Source of the DNA: CADEFF01 sp964569315
GTDB lineage: Bacteria; Pseudomonadota; Alphaproteobacteria; Dongiales; Dongiaceae
Assembly: GCA_964569315.1 (NCBI GenBank)
Contig: CAZMUZ010000030.1
Span: 1 to 33,840 of the forward strand
DNA: 33,840 nucleotides
Direction of reading: 5' to 3'
Every line of letters begins with the position of its first letter. Position 1 is the stretch's first letter. A program made the translations under genes and the position numbers. The notes beneath the pieces are model-generated. The model ran no database searches, was not told the DNA's origin, and was given only the letters and a program-made list of their open reading frames with translations. Below are positions 1 through 8,089 of this stretch, one piece after another.

Positions 1-902
1 TCGCCTCCTTCGCGGTCAAGGTGCCGATGTGGCCGGTCCATACCTGGCTGCCCGATGCCCACGTCGAGGCGCCGACGGCCGGCTCGGTGATCCTGGCCGG
101 CGTGCTGCTGAAGATGGGCGCCTACGGGTTCATCCGCTTCTCGGTGCCGATGCTGCCCGACGCCACCGTGATGTTCACGCCGCTCGTCTATGCGCTCAGC
201 ATCGTGGCGGTGATCTATACCTCGCTGGTCGCGCTCGCCCAACAGGACATGAAAAAGCTGATCGCCTACAGCTCCGTCGCGCATATGGGTTTCGTCACGG
301 TCGGCATTTTCACCCTCAACCAGCAGGGCATCGAAGGCGCGCTCTTCCAGATGCTGAGCCACGGCATCGTCTCCGGCGCTCTCTTCCTCGTGGTCGGGGT
401 AATCTATGACCGCCTCCACAGCCGCGAGATCGCCCGCTATGGCGGGCTCGTTCACCGGATGCCGCTCTACAGCGCGGCCTTCATGCTCTTCATGCTGGCC
501 TCGGTCGGGCTGCCCGGCACCAGCGGCTTTGTCGGCGAGTTCCTGGTCATGGTCGGCGCCTTCCAGGCGAACAGCTGGGTAGCGCTGCTGATCTGCACCG
601 GCATCATCCTCAGCGCTATGTATATGCTCTGGCTCTATCGCCGGGTGATCTTCGGAAAGCTCGAGAAGGCGGACCTGATGGGCATCCTCGACCTGAACCG
701 GCGCGAAATCCTGGTGTTCGCGCCGCTGGTCGTGCTCGTGCTCTGGATGGGCATTTATCCGAAGCCGTTCCTGGAATTCATGTCGCCGACCGTCGAGCGG
801 CTGATCGCTCGCCACCAGGCGGCGATCGCCGACACGCCTCCCAGCGGCCTTTCCTCGCTCGTCGGGGAATCCTGGCAGGCAATCGAGACGCGGCTGAGGT
901 GA
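1..902 (+). CDS. nuoM: NADH-quinone oxidoreductase subunit M (partial, 5' end outside window)
   Basis: This is the C-terminal part of an antiporter-like membrane subunit of respiratory complex I, which helps couple NADH:quinone electron transfer to proton pumping. The reading frame is open from base 3 and gives about 299 residues, so the N-terminal 40% or so lies upstream. The fragment opens in the family hallmark KVPMWPVHTWLPDAHVEAPT, which carries one of the conserved membrane lysines, followed by SVILAGVLLKMGAYG and the QQDMKKLIAYSSVAHMG segment. Several hydrophobic helices follow, and the C-terminal tail is polar. The stop (900-902) lies 5 bases before the preferred nuoN start, so the two genes are almost certainly one operon. 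Identification is firm; only the missing 5' part is uncertain. Confidence 0.96.
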   Translation, partial: ASFAVKVPMWPVHTWLPDAHVEAPTAGSVILAGVLLKMGAYGFIRFSVPMLPDATVMFTPLVYALSIVAVIYTSLVALAQQDMKKLIAYSSVAHMGFVTVGIFTLNQQGIEGALFQMLSHGIVSGALFLVVGVIYDRLHSREIARYGGLVHRMPLYSAAFMLFMLASVGLPGTSGFVGEFLVMVGAFQANSWVALLICTGIILSAMYMLWLYRRVIFGKLEKADLMGILDLNRREILVFAPLVVLVLWMGIYPKPFLEFMSPTVERLIARHQAAIADTPPSGLSSLVGESWQAIETRLR

Positions 903-907
903 TCCCG

Positions 908-2350
908 ATGATGAGTCAATCCTTCCATCTGGCCCTGCCGGAAATCCTCGTCGCCGGAGCCTGCATGGCATTGATGCTGCTTGGCGCCTTCAGCCGCGCG
1001 GACCGCACCGCGCTGATCACCGGGCTGACGGTGGCGACGATGGCGGTCGCCGGAATCCTCGTGCTTCTGCTGCCCGAAGGCCGGCAGACCGCCTTCGGCG
1101 GCCTCTTCGTCACCGACAGCTATGGCGCATTCCTCAAGATTACCGTCCTGATCGCCGCGATCTTCAGCATTCTGCTGTCGATCGGTTATCTGCGGCGCGA
1201 GATGATGGCGCGCTACGAATATCCGTTGCTGCTGCTGTTTGCCGTGCTCGGCATGCTCATGATGGTCTCGGCGAACGACCTCATCTCGCTCTATGTCGGC
1301 ATCGAGCTGCAGAGCCTTGCGCTCTATGTCATCGCCGCCTTCCGGCGCGACAATCTGCGGTCGACCGAAGCGGGCCTCAAATATTTCGTCCTGGGGGCGC
1401 TCGCTTCCGGCATGCTGCTCTACGGGTCGTCGTTGATCTACGGCTTCCTCGGCACCACCAGCTTCGATTCCATCGCCGACAGCCTAGTCGGGGTGACGAC
1501 GCCGTCGCTCGGCCTCGTGATCGGCCTCGTTTTCGTGATCGCCGGCCTCGCCTTCAAGGTGTCGGCGGTGCCGTTCCATATGTGGACCCCCGACGTCTAT
1601 GAAGGCGCGCCGACGCCGGTCACCGCCTTTTTCTCGATCGCACCGAAGGTGGCGGCGCTCGGCCTCTTCGGCCGTGTGCTGATCGGGCCGTTCGGCGAGA
1701 TGCTGCCGCAATGGCAGCAGGTCATCATCTTTATCGCCATCGCGTCCATGACGCTCGGCGCCTTCGGCGCAATCAATCAGAGCAACATCAAGCGGCTGAT
1801 GGCCTACAGCGCCATCGCCAATGTGGGCTATGCGTTGATCGGCCTCGCTGCGGGGACGGAGCAGGGGATGCGCGGCCTGCTCATCTACATGGCCATTTAT
1901 GTGGTGACCAACGCCGGTACCTTCGCCTGCATCCTCGCCATGCGCCAGAAGGGCCGGATGGTCGAAGGCATCGCCGATCTTGCGGGTCTCGGCAAGACGC
2001 AGCCGATGATGGCCTTCGCCTTCGGCGTCTTCATGTTCTCGCTCGCCGGCATTCCGCCGCTTGCCGGCTTCTTCGGCAAGCTCTTCGTCTTCCAGGCGGC
2101 GATCCAGGCGGAGCTCTACACCCTTGCCGTGATCGGCGTGGTGACCAGCGTGGTCGGTGCCTATTACTATCTGCGCATCGTGAAGATCATGTATTTCGAC
2201 GAGCCGACGGAGAGCTTCGATCGCCCCGTGGGGATCGACATCGCGGGCGTGACCGCCGTCGCGGCCGTGCTGACCCTGCTCTTCTTCGTGCTGCCGGCAC
2301 CGCTGCTCGGAGGCGCCGAAGCCGCCGCCGCCGCTCTCTTCGGCGGCTGA
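908..2350 (+). CDS. nuoN: NADH-quinone oxidoreductase subunit N
   Basis: This is an antiporter-like proton-translocating membrane subunit of complex I, 480 residues and hydrophobic throughout (about 14 helices expected for the family). Family signatures are YVGIELQSLALYV, LAFKVSAVPFHMWTPDVYEG and SNIKRLMAYSAIANVGYAL. Counting from ATG 908, the conserved Glu is residue 133 and the conserved Lys is residue 217. These match the numbering I recall for the key residues of E. coli NuoN and support this start. A GAGG element lies about 9 bases upstream. GTG 899 (overlapping the nuoM stop) and ATG 911 are possible alternatives. It is the last nuo gene; the biotin ligase gene follows 19 bases downstream, a typical alphaproteobacterial order. 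Confidence 0.96.
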   Translation: MMSQSFHLALPEILVAGACMALMLLGAFSRADRTALITGLTVATMAVAGILVLLLPEGRQTAFGGLFVTDSYGAFLKITVLIAAIFSILLSIGYLRREMMARYEYPLLLLFAVLGMLMMVSANDLISLYVGIELQSLALYVIAAFRRDNLRSTEAGLKYFVLGALASGMLLYGSSLIYGFLGTTSFDSIADSLVGVTTPSLGLVIGLVFVIAGLAFKVSAVPFHMWTPDVYEGAPTPVTAFFSIAPKVAALGLFGRVLIGPFGEMLPQWQQVIIFIAIASMTLGAFGAINQSNIKRLMAYSAIANVGYALIGLAAGTEQGMRGLLIYMAIYVVTNAGTFACILAMRQKGRMVEGIADLAGLGKTQPMMAFAFGVFMFSLAGIPPLAGFFGKLFVFQAAIQAELYTLAVIGVVTSVVGAYYYLRIVKIMYFDEPTESFDRPVGIDIAGVTAVAAVLTLLFFVLPAPLLGGAEAAAAALFGG

Positions 2351-2369
2351 GCCGGCGGCCGGATCCTGC

Positions 2370-3134
2370 ATGGCCGGGCCGCCGCTGGCGTTCCCCTCCT
2401 TCTACCGGGTTCTCGCCTTCGACAGCCTGCCCAGCACCATGGACGAGTGTCGGCGCCAGGCGGCTGCCGGCGCGCCTGAAGGATTGCTGGTCTGGGCGAG
2501 GGAACAGACCGCCGGGCGCGGCCGCCGTGGCCGCAGCTTCGCCTCGCCGCCCGGCAATCTCTATCTTTCGCTGTTGCTGCGGCCGGACCGCCCGGCTGCC
2601 GAAGGCGCGCAGCTCGGCTTCGTGGCCGCCGTGGCGCTCGCCGAGGCGGTGGGCGGCCTGGTGCCCGGCGGCGCGGACCGGGTGACGCTCAAATGGCCGA
2701 ACGATCTGCTGATCGACCGCGCGAAGGCGAGCGGCACGTTGCTGGAGGGCCAGCCGGGCGCCGCCGGGCGGCTCGACTGGCTCATCCTCGGCATCGGCGT
2801 CAACGTGCTGAGCCATCCTCCCGACACGCCCTATCCGGCGACCTCGCTGAAGGCGGCGGGCTCGTCCGCTCGCGCCGACGACCTGCTGGCCGCGCTCGCC
2901 GACGCTTTCGTGGCCTGGCACGAGACCTGGCGCGACCGGGGCTTCGGGCCCGTCCGAACCGCCTGGCTCGATCGCGCGGCCGGGCTCGGCGAGCCCATCC
3001 GGGTCAATCTCGCGCAAGGCAGCCTGGAAGGGCGTTTCGCCGATCTCGACGAGACGGGCATACTCTGGCTCGACCTGCCCGGCGGGGGCCGCCGGGCGGT
3101 CGCCGCCGGCGATCTCTACTTTCCCGAGGCGTGA
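2370..3134 (+). CDS. birA: Biotin--[acetyl-CoA-carboxylase] ligase (catalytic type, no DNA-binding domain)
   Basis: This enzyme attaches biotin through biotinyl-AMP to the lysine of biotin carboxyl carrier domains in the cytosol. It has 254 residues. The biotin/ATP-binding motif GRGRRGR is at residues 49-55, KWPNDLL at 108-114, the active-site lysine candidate at K119, and GIGVNV at 141-146. A small C-terminal SH3-like domain ends in GDLYFPEA. There is no N-terminal helix-turn-helix, so it cannot be the bifunctional repressor form found in E. coli; at about 250 residues it has the expected length for the monofunctional class. It lies between nuoN and coaX with gaps of 19 and 15 bases, so it is probably co-transcribed. 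The ribosome-binding site is weak. Confidence 0.93.
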   Translation: MAGPPLAFPSFYRVLAFDSLPSTMDECRRQAAAGAPEGLLVWAREQTAGRGRRGRSFASPPGNLYLSLLLRPDRPAAEGAQLGFVAAVALAEAVGGLVPGGADRVTLKWPNDLLIDRAKASGTLLEGQPGAAGRLDWLILGIGVNVLSHPPDTPYPATSLKAAGSSARADDLLAALADAFVAWHETWRDRGFGPVRTAWLDRAAGLGEPIRVNLAQGSLEGRFADLDETGILWLDLPGGGRRAVAAGDLYFPEA

Positions 3135-3149
3135 GAAGGTTCACCCGCG

Positions 3150-3926
3150 ATGCTGCTCGCCATCAACGCCAACAACACGAACGTCAAGTTCGCGATCTTC
3201 GACGGCAGCACCCTCAAGGGCGACTGGCGCCTCGCCACCAGCGCGCAGCGGACCGCCGACGAATATATGGTCTGGCTCGACCATCTGATGGGCCTCGCGG
3301 GCCTCGGCGCGCGCGATATCGATGGCGCCATCATCGCGACCGTGGTGCCGCAATCCCTGTTCAACCTGCGCCAGCTTTGCCGCCGCTATTTCGATACCGA
3401 GCCGCTCATCGTCGGCGACCCGTCGGTCAAGCTCGGCATCGATATCCGCATGGACCGGCCGAGCGAGGTCGGCGCCGACCGGCTCGCCAATGCCGTCGGC
3501 GGGCACCTGATTCATCGGGGGCCGCTGATCGTGGTCGATTTCGGCACGGCGACCACCTTCGACGTCGTATCGGCGGAAGGCGATTATTGCGGCGGGGTGA
3601 TCGCGCCGGGGATCAATCTCAGCCTCGAGGCGCTGCATGGCGCGACCGCCATGCTCCCGCGCATCGCCGTGGAGCGGCCGCAGAAGGTCGTCGGCACCGA
3701 CACGCTCTCCGCCATGCAGTCCGGCATCTACTGGGGTTATATCAGCCTGATCGAGGGGCTCGTCGCCCGCATCAAGGCGGAGCGGGGCGGAGCCATGACG
3801 GTGATCGTGACCGGCGGGCTCGCGCCGCTTTTCTTCGGCGCCTCGGATATCCTCGAGCAGCTCGAGCCCGAGATCACCATGCGCGGCCTGGTCGAGATCT
3901 ATCGGCGGAACCGGGTTACGGCATGA
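3150..3926 (+). CDS. coaX: Type III pantothenate kinase, with an altered first active-site motif
   Basis: This family phosphorylates pantothenate in the first step of coenzyme A synthesis. The 258-residue protein has the CoaX architecture of the ASKHA fold. Visible motifs are GADR at 108-111 (catalytic-base Asp D110) and DFGTATTFD at 130-138 (D130). The first motif, normally DxGNT near residue 6, reads INANNTN here, so the usual Asp is N6 and the usual Gly is N8. In the family that Asp contributes to metal and ATP-phosphate binding, so the change may reduce activity, or it may be a tolerated lineage variant. An AGAAGG ribosome-binding site precedes ATG 3150. The stop overlaps the rnj start as ATGA. 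Family assignment is strong; activity is less certain. Confidence 0.9.
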   Translation: MLLAINANNTNVKFAIFDGSTLKGDWRLATSAQRTADEYMVWLDHLMGLAGLGARDIDGAIIATVVPQSLFNLRQLCRRYFDTEPLIVGDPSVKLGIDIRMDRPSEVGADRLANAVGGHLIHRGPLIVVDFGTATTFDVVSAEGDYCGGVIAPGINLSLEALHGATAMLPRIAVERPQKVVGTDTLSAMQSGIYWGYISLIEGLVARIKAERGGAMTVIVTGGLAPLFFGASDILEQLEPEITMRGLVEIYRRNRVTA

Positions 3927-5587
3927 TCGAGGCCCCGAAGCAGGACGAGCTGCTGTTTCTGGCGCTCGGCGGCGCCGGCGAGATCGGGATGAACCTCAAT
4001 CTCTATGGCCATGCCGGCCGCTGGCTGATGGTGGATCTCGGCGTCACCTTCGGCGACGACAGCACGCCCGGCATCGACCTCATCATGCCGGACATTTCCT
4101 TCATCGAGCAGGAGCGGGCGAAGCTCGCCGGGCTCGTCCTCACCCACGCGCATGAGGACCATATCGGCGCCATGCCGTGGCTCTGGCCGCGGCTGCGCTG
4201 CCCCATCTATGCGACACCCTTCACGGCGGCCGTGCTGCGCCGGAAGATGACCGAGTCCGACTTCGAGGGCGAATTGCCCCTGACCGAGATCCCGATGTCG
4301 GGCCGTTTCCGGATCCCGCCCTTCGAGCTCGAGCTCATCACGCTCACCCATTCGATCCCCGAGCCGAACGCCGTGGTGATCCGCACTGGCGCCGGCACGG
4401 TGCTCCATACCGGCGACTGGAAGCTCGATCCGGAGCCGCTCGTGGGACCGGTCGCCGACGAGGCCGCCCTCAGGCGCCTCGGCGAGGAGGGCGTGCTCGC
4501 CATGGTCTGCGATTCCACCAACGCGCTGGTGCCGGGCGAGTCCGGGTCGGAAGCGACCGTGCGGGACAACCTCGATGCCCTGATCGGCCGCGCGAAACAG
4601 CGTATCGCCGTGGCCTGCTTCTCGAGCAACGTCGCCCGCCTCGAAAGCGTCGCCAAGGCGGCGGCCAAGCACGACCGGCAGGTGGCGCTGGTGGGGCGCT
4701 CGCTCTGGCGGATCAACCAGGCGGCGCGCGAAACCGGCTACCTCTCGGATGTACCGGATTTCGTGAGCGAGCACGATGCCGACTTCCTGCCGCGCGACAA
4801 GCTGGTGCTGCTCTGCACCGGCAGCCAGGGCGAGCCGCGCTCGGCGCTTGCCCGCATCGCGCGGAACGAGCATCCGGCTGTGCAGCTCGAGCCCGGCGAT
4901 ACCGTGATCTTCTCCTCCCGCGTCATTCCCGGGAACGAGCGGGACATCGGCCGGCTGCAGAACGAGCTGGTGCGGCTCGGGGTGGAGATCGTCACCGAGC
5001 GCGACCACGACGTGCATGTGTCCGGCCATCCGGCCCGGGACGAGCTCGCGCAGATGTATCAGTGGGTGCGGCCTCGCATCGCCGTGCCGGTTCATGGCGA
5101 GGCCCGCCATATGATGGCGCATGCGCGGCTTGCCGAGGCCTGCCAGGTGCCGCAGGCGATCGTGCCGGCGAACGGCGCCGTGATCCGTCTCGCCCCGGGA
5201 TCGGCGGAACGGATCGCCGAAGTGCCCGCCGGCCGCTACGGGCTCGACGGATCGACCCTCATCCCGCTCCATGGCGAAACCATCCGCTTCCGCCATCGGA
5301 TGCTTCACAACGGTGCCGCGGTCGCGATGCTTCTGCTGACCGGCAAGGGAAAGCTCGCCGCGGAGCCGGAGATCGCCATCCAGGGACTGGGCGAACCCGA
5401 CGAGATCGAGCCTGCGCGGGCCGCGGCGGCGGCCGCGGTCAGGGCGGCCCTCGAGAAGCTGCCGGCCGAGAGCCGGCGTTCCGAGGACGCGATCAAGGAG
5501 GCGGCGCGCATCGCGGTGCGCCGCAGCCTGCATGCGCGCTATGGCAAGAAGCCGCTGACCGAGGTCAGGATCCTGCGACTTTCCTAG
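3923..5587 (+). CDS. rnj: Ribonuclease J (metallo-beta-lactamase/beta-CASP RNase)
   Basis: This is a 5'-to-3' exoribonuclease and endoribonuclease for mRNA decay and rRNA maturation, acting in the cytosol. It has 554 residues, the usual RNase J length. After the N-terminal LALGGAGEIGMN comes the metal site THAHEDH with H75, H77, D79 and H80. Further motifs are LTHSIPEPNAVVIRT, LHTGDWKLD, the beta-CASP stretch CTGSQGEP, and VSGHPARDEL with VPVHGEARHM near the C-terminal part of the catalytic core. The remaining C-terminal domain is expected for the family. The ATG overlaps the coaX stop by four bases, implying translational coupling. Alphaproteobacteria commonly carry RNase J in this position next to coaX. 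Confidence 0.95.
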   Translation: MIEAPKQDELLFLALGGAGEIGMNLNLYGHAGRWLMVDLGVTFGDDSTPGIDLIMPDISFIEQERAKLAGLVLTHAHEDHIGAMPWLWPRLRCPIYATPFTAAVLRRKMTESDFEGELPLTEIPMSGRFRIPPFELELITLTHSIPEPNAVVIRTGAGTVLHTGDWKLDPEPLVGPVADEAALRRLGEEGVLAMVCDSTNALVPGESGSEATVRDNLDALIGRAKQRIAVACFSSNVARLESVAKAAAKHDRQVALVGRSLWRINQAARETGYLSDVPDFVSEHDADFLPRDKLVLLCTGSQGEPRSALARIARNEHPAVQLEPGDTVIFSSRVIPGNERDIGRLQNELVRLGVEIVTERDHDVHVSGHPARDELAQMYQWVRPRIAVPVHGEARHMMAHARLAEACQVPQAIVPANGAVIRLAPGSAERIAEVPAGRYGLDGSTLIPLHGETIRFRHRMLHNGAAVAMLLLTGKGKLAAEPEIAIQGLGEPDEIEPARAAAAAAVRAALEKLPAESRRSEDAIKEAARIAVRRSLHARYGKKPLTEVRILRLS

Positions 5588-5642
5588 CCTTGCGTACTGC
5601 CGCAGACTGACCGAGTTTCGAGACCCAAGGAGAACAGCAGCC

Positions 5643-6047
5643 GTGATCGGTCGTTTGAACCATGTCGCCATTGCCGTGCCGGACCTGACGGCGGCGACGG
5701 CCACCTATCGAGATACGCTCGGCGCCAAGGTCTCGGCGCCGCAGCCCGAGCCTGACCATGGCGTGACGGTCGTGTTCGTGGAGCTGCCCAACACCAAGAT
5801 CGAGCTGCTGCACCCGCTCGGACCGAATTCGCCGATCGCAAGCTTCCTCGAGCGCAATCCGTCGGGCGGAATCCACCATGTCTGCTACGAGGTGTCGGAT
5901 ATCCTGGCCGCTCGCGACCGGCTCAAGGCCGCCGGCGCGCGGGTGCTCGGCGACGGCGAGCCCCGGATCGGCGCGCACGGCAAACCGGTGCTGTTCCTGC
6001 ATCCGAAGGATTTCTGCGGCACGCTGGTCGAGCTGGAGCAGGCATGA
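5643..6047 (+). CDS. mce: Methylmalonyl-CoA epimerase
   Basis: This enzyme interconverts the R and S forms of methylmalonyl-CoA in propionyl-CoA breakdown. It is a 134-residue vicinal-oxygen-chelate (glyoxalase-fold) protein. Metal-ligand candidates are H7 (LNHVAIAV), H79 (GGIHHVCYEV) and E130 (GTLVELEQ), with E54 in KIELLHPLG also conserved. Other marks are FLERNPSGGIHHVC and FLHPKDFCGTLVE, which separate it from lactoylglutathione lyases. The start is GTG 5643, preceded by AAGGAGAA at about the right distance. The gene begins 55 bases after rnj and overlaps the DUF1467 gene by four bases (ATGA), so at least those two are coupled. Confidence 0.93.
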   Translation: MIGRLNHVAIAVPDLTAATATYRDTLGAKVSAPQPEPDHGVTVVFVELPNTKIELLHPLGPNSPIASFLERNPSGGIHHVCYEVSDILAARDRLKAAGARVLGDGEPRIGAHGKPVLFLHPKDFCGTLVELEQA

Positions 6048-6283
6048 GTTGGATTTCGGGCATCGTCGTCTATTTCCTGATCTGGTGGATGGTGCTGTTC
6101 GCGGTGCTGCCCTGGGGCGTCCGGGTGGCCGAGGAGCCGGAGGCAGGACACGCGACGAGCGCGCCGGTCAAGCCGCGGCTCTGGCTGAAGGCGGCCGTGA
6201 CCACGGCGATCGCCGCCTTGCTGTGGCTGGTCTATTACTGGGTCTATCAATCGGGCTGGATCGAGTTCCGGCCCGGCTCCTGA
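6044..6283 (+). CDS. DUF1467 family small membrane protein
   Basis: This is a 79-residue protein with two hydrophobic segments, at about residues 4-27 (ending LPWGVRVAEEPE) and 48-69, separated by a polar loop. The WWMVLFAVLPWGVR stretch is typical of DUF1467, a small alphaproteobacterial membrane-protein family of unknown function. It often lies between mce and proS, which matches the order here apart from the genes inserted before proS. The ATG overlaps the mce stop, so it is probably translated from the same message. I do not assign a function. Confidence 0.85.
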   Translation: MSWISGIVVYFLIWWMVLFAVLPWGVRVAEEPEAGHATSAPVKPRLWLKAAVTTAIAALLWLVYYWVYQSGWIEFRPGS

Positions 6284-6311
6284 TCTCCCGAACCCGGAAT
6301 CCGAGCCCGCC

Positions 6312-6857
6312 ATGAGCTATTGCGACGCCGCCCCCGGCCATCCGTTCCACGGGCCCTATCACGAGGCGGAATACGGTTTTCCCCTCAAGGGCGACGCGGC
6401 CCTCTTCGAGCGGCTGGTGCTGGAGATCAACCAGGCCGGCCTTTCCTGGCTTACCATCCTGAAGAAGCGTGACGCGTTCCGCGCCGCCTATGCCGGGTTC
6501 GACATCGACAAGGTGGCGGCCTTCAAGGCGAAGGACCGCAATCGCCTGCTGAAGGATGCCGGCATCATCCGCAACCGGCTCAAGGTCGAGGCGGCGATCG
6601 AGAACGCCAGGCGTCTCCAGGCGATCCGCGAGAGCCATGGTTCGTTCGACGGATGGCTCGATGCCCACCACCCGCTCTCCAAGGAGCAGTGGGTGAAGCT
6701 CTTCAAGCAGACTTTCCGCTTCACCGGGGGCGAGATCGTCGGCGAATTCCTGATGAGCACCGGCTATCTGCCCGGCGCGCACCGGGTGGACTGCCCGGTC
6801 TATCGGAAGATCCGGCGGCTCAAGCCCGCCTGGATGCTGGCCGAGAGGAAGAAATAG
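6312..6857 (+). CDS. tag: DNA-3-methyladenine glycosylase I
   Basis: This enzyme excises 3-methyladenine from alkylated DNA in base-excision repair. The protein has 181 residues, close to the usual length. All four zinc-snap residues known from E. coli Tag are present: C4, H17, H157 and C161 (HRVDC keeps the H-x3-C spacing). The catalytic-pocket glutamate E38 in LEINQAGLSW and the helix-hairpin-helix region are also intact. The gene starts 28 bases after the DUF1467 gene on the same strand and is the last plus-strand gene before an AT-rich convergent gap. In the usual alphaproteobacterial order proS would follow DUF1467, so tag looks like part of an inserted group. Confidence 0.94.
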   Translation: MSYCDAAPGHPFHGPYHEAEYGFPLKGDAALFERLVLEINQAGLSWLTILKKRDAFRAAYAGFDIDKVAAFKAKDRNRLLKDAGIIRNRLKVEAAIENARRLQAIRESHGSFDGWLDAHHPLSKEQWVKLFKQTFRFTGGEIVGEFLMSTGYLPGAHRVDCPVYRKIRRLKPAWMLAERKK

Positions 6858-6988
6858 CTATTCGCCTTTCCGCTTATTGAACTTCAACTCACTTAGTCAA
6901 TAATAATTGAATTATATCAGCGTCTTGTGTGGCGTTCTTGATTTTCAAATCCGGCCATATTTTTCGATAGGAATCGCAGTCGAAAATC
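6858..6988. other. AT-rich gap between convergent genes
   Basis: About 130 bases separate the convergent tag and glycosyltransferase genes. By my count GC is near 37%, far below the surrounding 65-68%. The core (about 6875-6920) is a run of short A/T words, including CAATAATAATTG, which could form a weak 4-bp stem. I see no clear GC-rich hairpin with a T tract and no gene. It may terminate both transcripts or mark the edge of an old insertion. Confidence 0.5.
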
Positions 6989-8068
6989 TCAGAGGCGGCT
7001 CGGCCGGAGGAGCGCACGCTCGAATTCGGCCGCGCAATCGGCCCAGTCCCGGCCCTGCTGCGATCGCAGCGCGGCCAGATGTTGCCGGCGCCAGAGACTC
7101 TCGTCCGTCAGGAGCCTGACCGCCGCCTCCGCAAAACCTTGGTCGTCCGCTCGGATGAAGCCGGTTTCCCCGTCTCGCACCCGCTCCGGCAGAACGGCGA
7201 CGGGGCGGATCACGGCCGGGATTCCGAGCGCCTGGGCCTCGGCGACGGAAAGGCAAAACATCTCGCTGTGATGGCCGCCATAGAGCATCGCGCGGCTGCT
7301 CCGCATCGCCTCCCACAGCGCTTCCCGCGTCGCGATCGGTTGCGGCTTCAGCGACGCCCGGCCTGCCGCCGAGAGACCGGGCGGCAGGTGATGCTCGATC
7401 GGCAAGACCCCCGTCTGGCCATAGACCCATTTCGCATCGCGAATCCCGTAGATATGGAGCTCGGCGCCCGGCACGCGGGGCAGGATCGCCCGGTCCCAAA
7501 GCTCGATCAGCCAGCGAAGGTTGCGGCTCGGGTTGGAGGCGAAGATCGCGCGCGGGGGCGGGGGCGCCTCCAGGGGCGGCCGGTTGCGCACCATCTCGGG
7601 CAGGCCAAGATCGACGACATGCCCGTCGAGGCGCGGAAAGGCGAGGCGGCGCAGGAAGCTCGAGCGGTAGCCCTCATAGAGGGCGCGCTGGTGCTCGCTG
7701 ATGAAGATCGTCCGTGGGCGATAGCGCCAAATGCGCGCCAGCATCCCGTAATGCTTCAGGTTGTTCGGCTTCCACATCATCCAGAGCACCCGCCGGCCGG
7801 GCGCCCGGACAAGGCTCAGGAGCGGGGGATGCTGGACCGCGACATGGACGTCCGCACAAGAGGGGCGCGGTCCATCGAGCGGCCGCCAGGCCACGCCGTT
7901 ATGCTCGATCGGCCCGTCGCAGTTCGTGTAGCAGACGACCTCGTGGCCGCGTTGCACGAGTTCTTCCGCCATATGGCAGACGGAGGATTCCGTACCGCCC
8001 AGCGGACGCAGATCGAACGAGCGGCCGTCATAACGGTTCGTCGAATCCGCGATGATGATTCGAGCCAC
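6989..8068 (-). CDS. Glycosyltransferase, GT4-like (GT-B fold)
   Basis: This is a 359-residue protein of the sugar-nucleotide-dependent retaining glycosyltransferase group. The N-terminal Rossmann domain carries the acceptor-side loop LGGTESS (residues 23-29) after a MARIIIADSTNRYDG start. The C-terminal domain has the family motif E-x7-E, with E269 and E277 in HSEMFCLSVAEAQALGIPAV. There is no signal peptide or membrane helix, so it probably acts at the cytosolic face. The start is GTG 8068 with no good ribosome-binding site. It lies 21 bases after the purine permease gene on the same strand and may be read from that transcript. No other polysaccharide genes are nearby, so donor and acceptor are unknown. 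Confidence 0.82.
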   Translation of the reverse strand: MARIIIADSTNRYDGRSFDLRPLGGTESSVCHMAEELVQRGHEVVCYTNCDGPIEHNGVAWRPLDGPRPSCADVHVAVQHPPLLSLVRAPGRRVLWMMWKPNNLKHYGMLARIWRYRPRTIFISEHQRALYEGYRSSFLRRLAFPRLDGHVVDLGLPEMVRNRPPLEAPPPPRAIFASNPSRNLRWLIELWDRAILPRVPGAELHIYGIRDAKWVYGQTGVLPIEHHLPPGLSAAGRASLKPQPIATREALWEAMRSSRAMLYGGHHSEMFCLSVAEAQALGIPAVIRPVAVLPERVRDGETGFIRADDQGFAEAAVRLLTDESLWRRQHLAALRSQQGRDWADCAAEFERALLRPSRL

Positions 8069-8089
8069 AGGACGGCAATGGGCCGGGCG

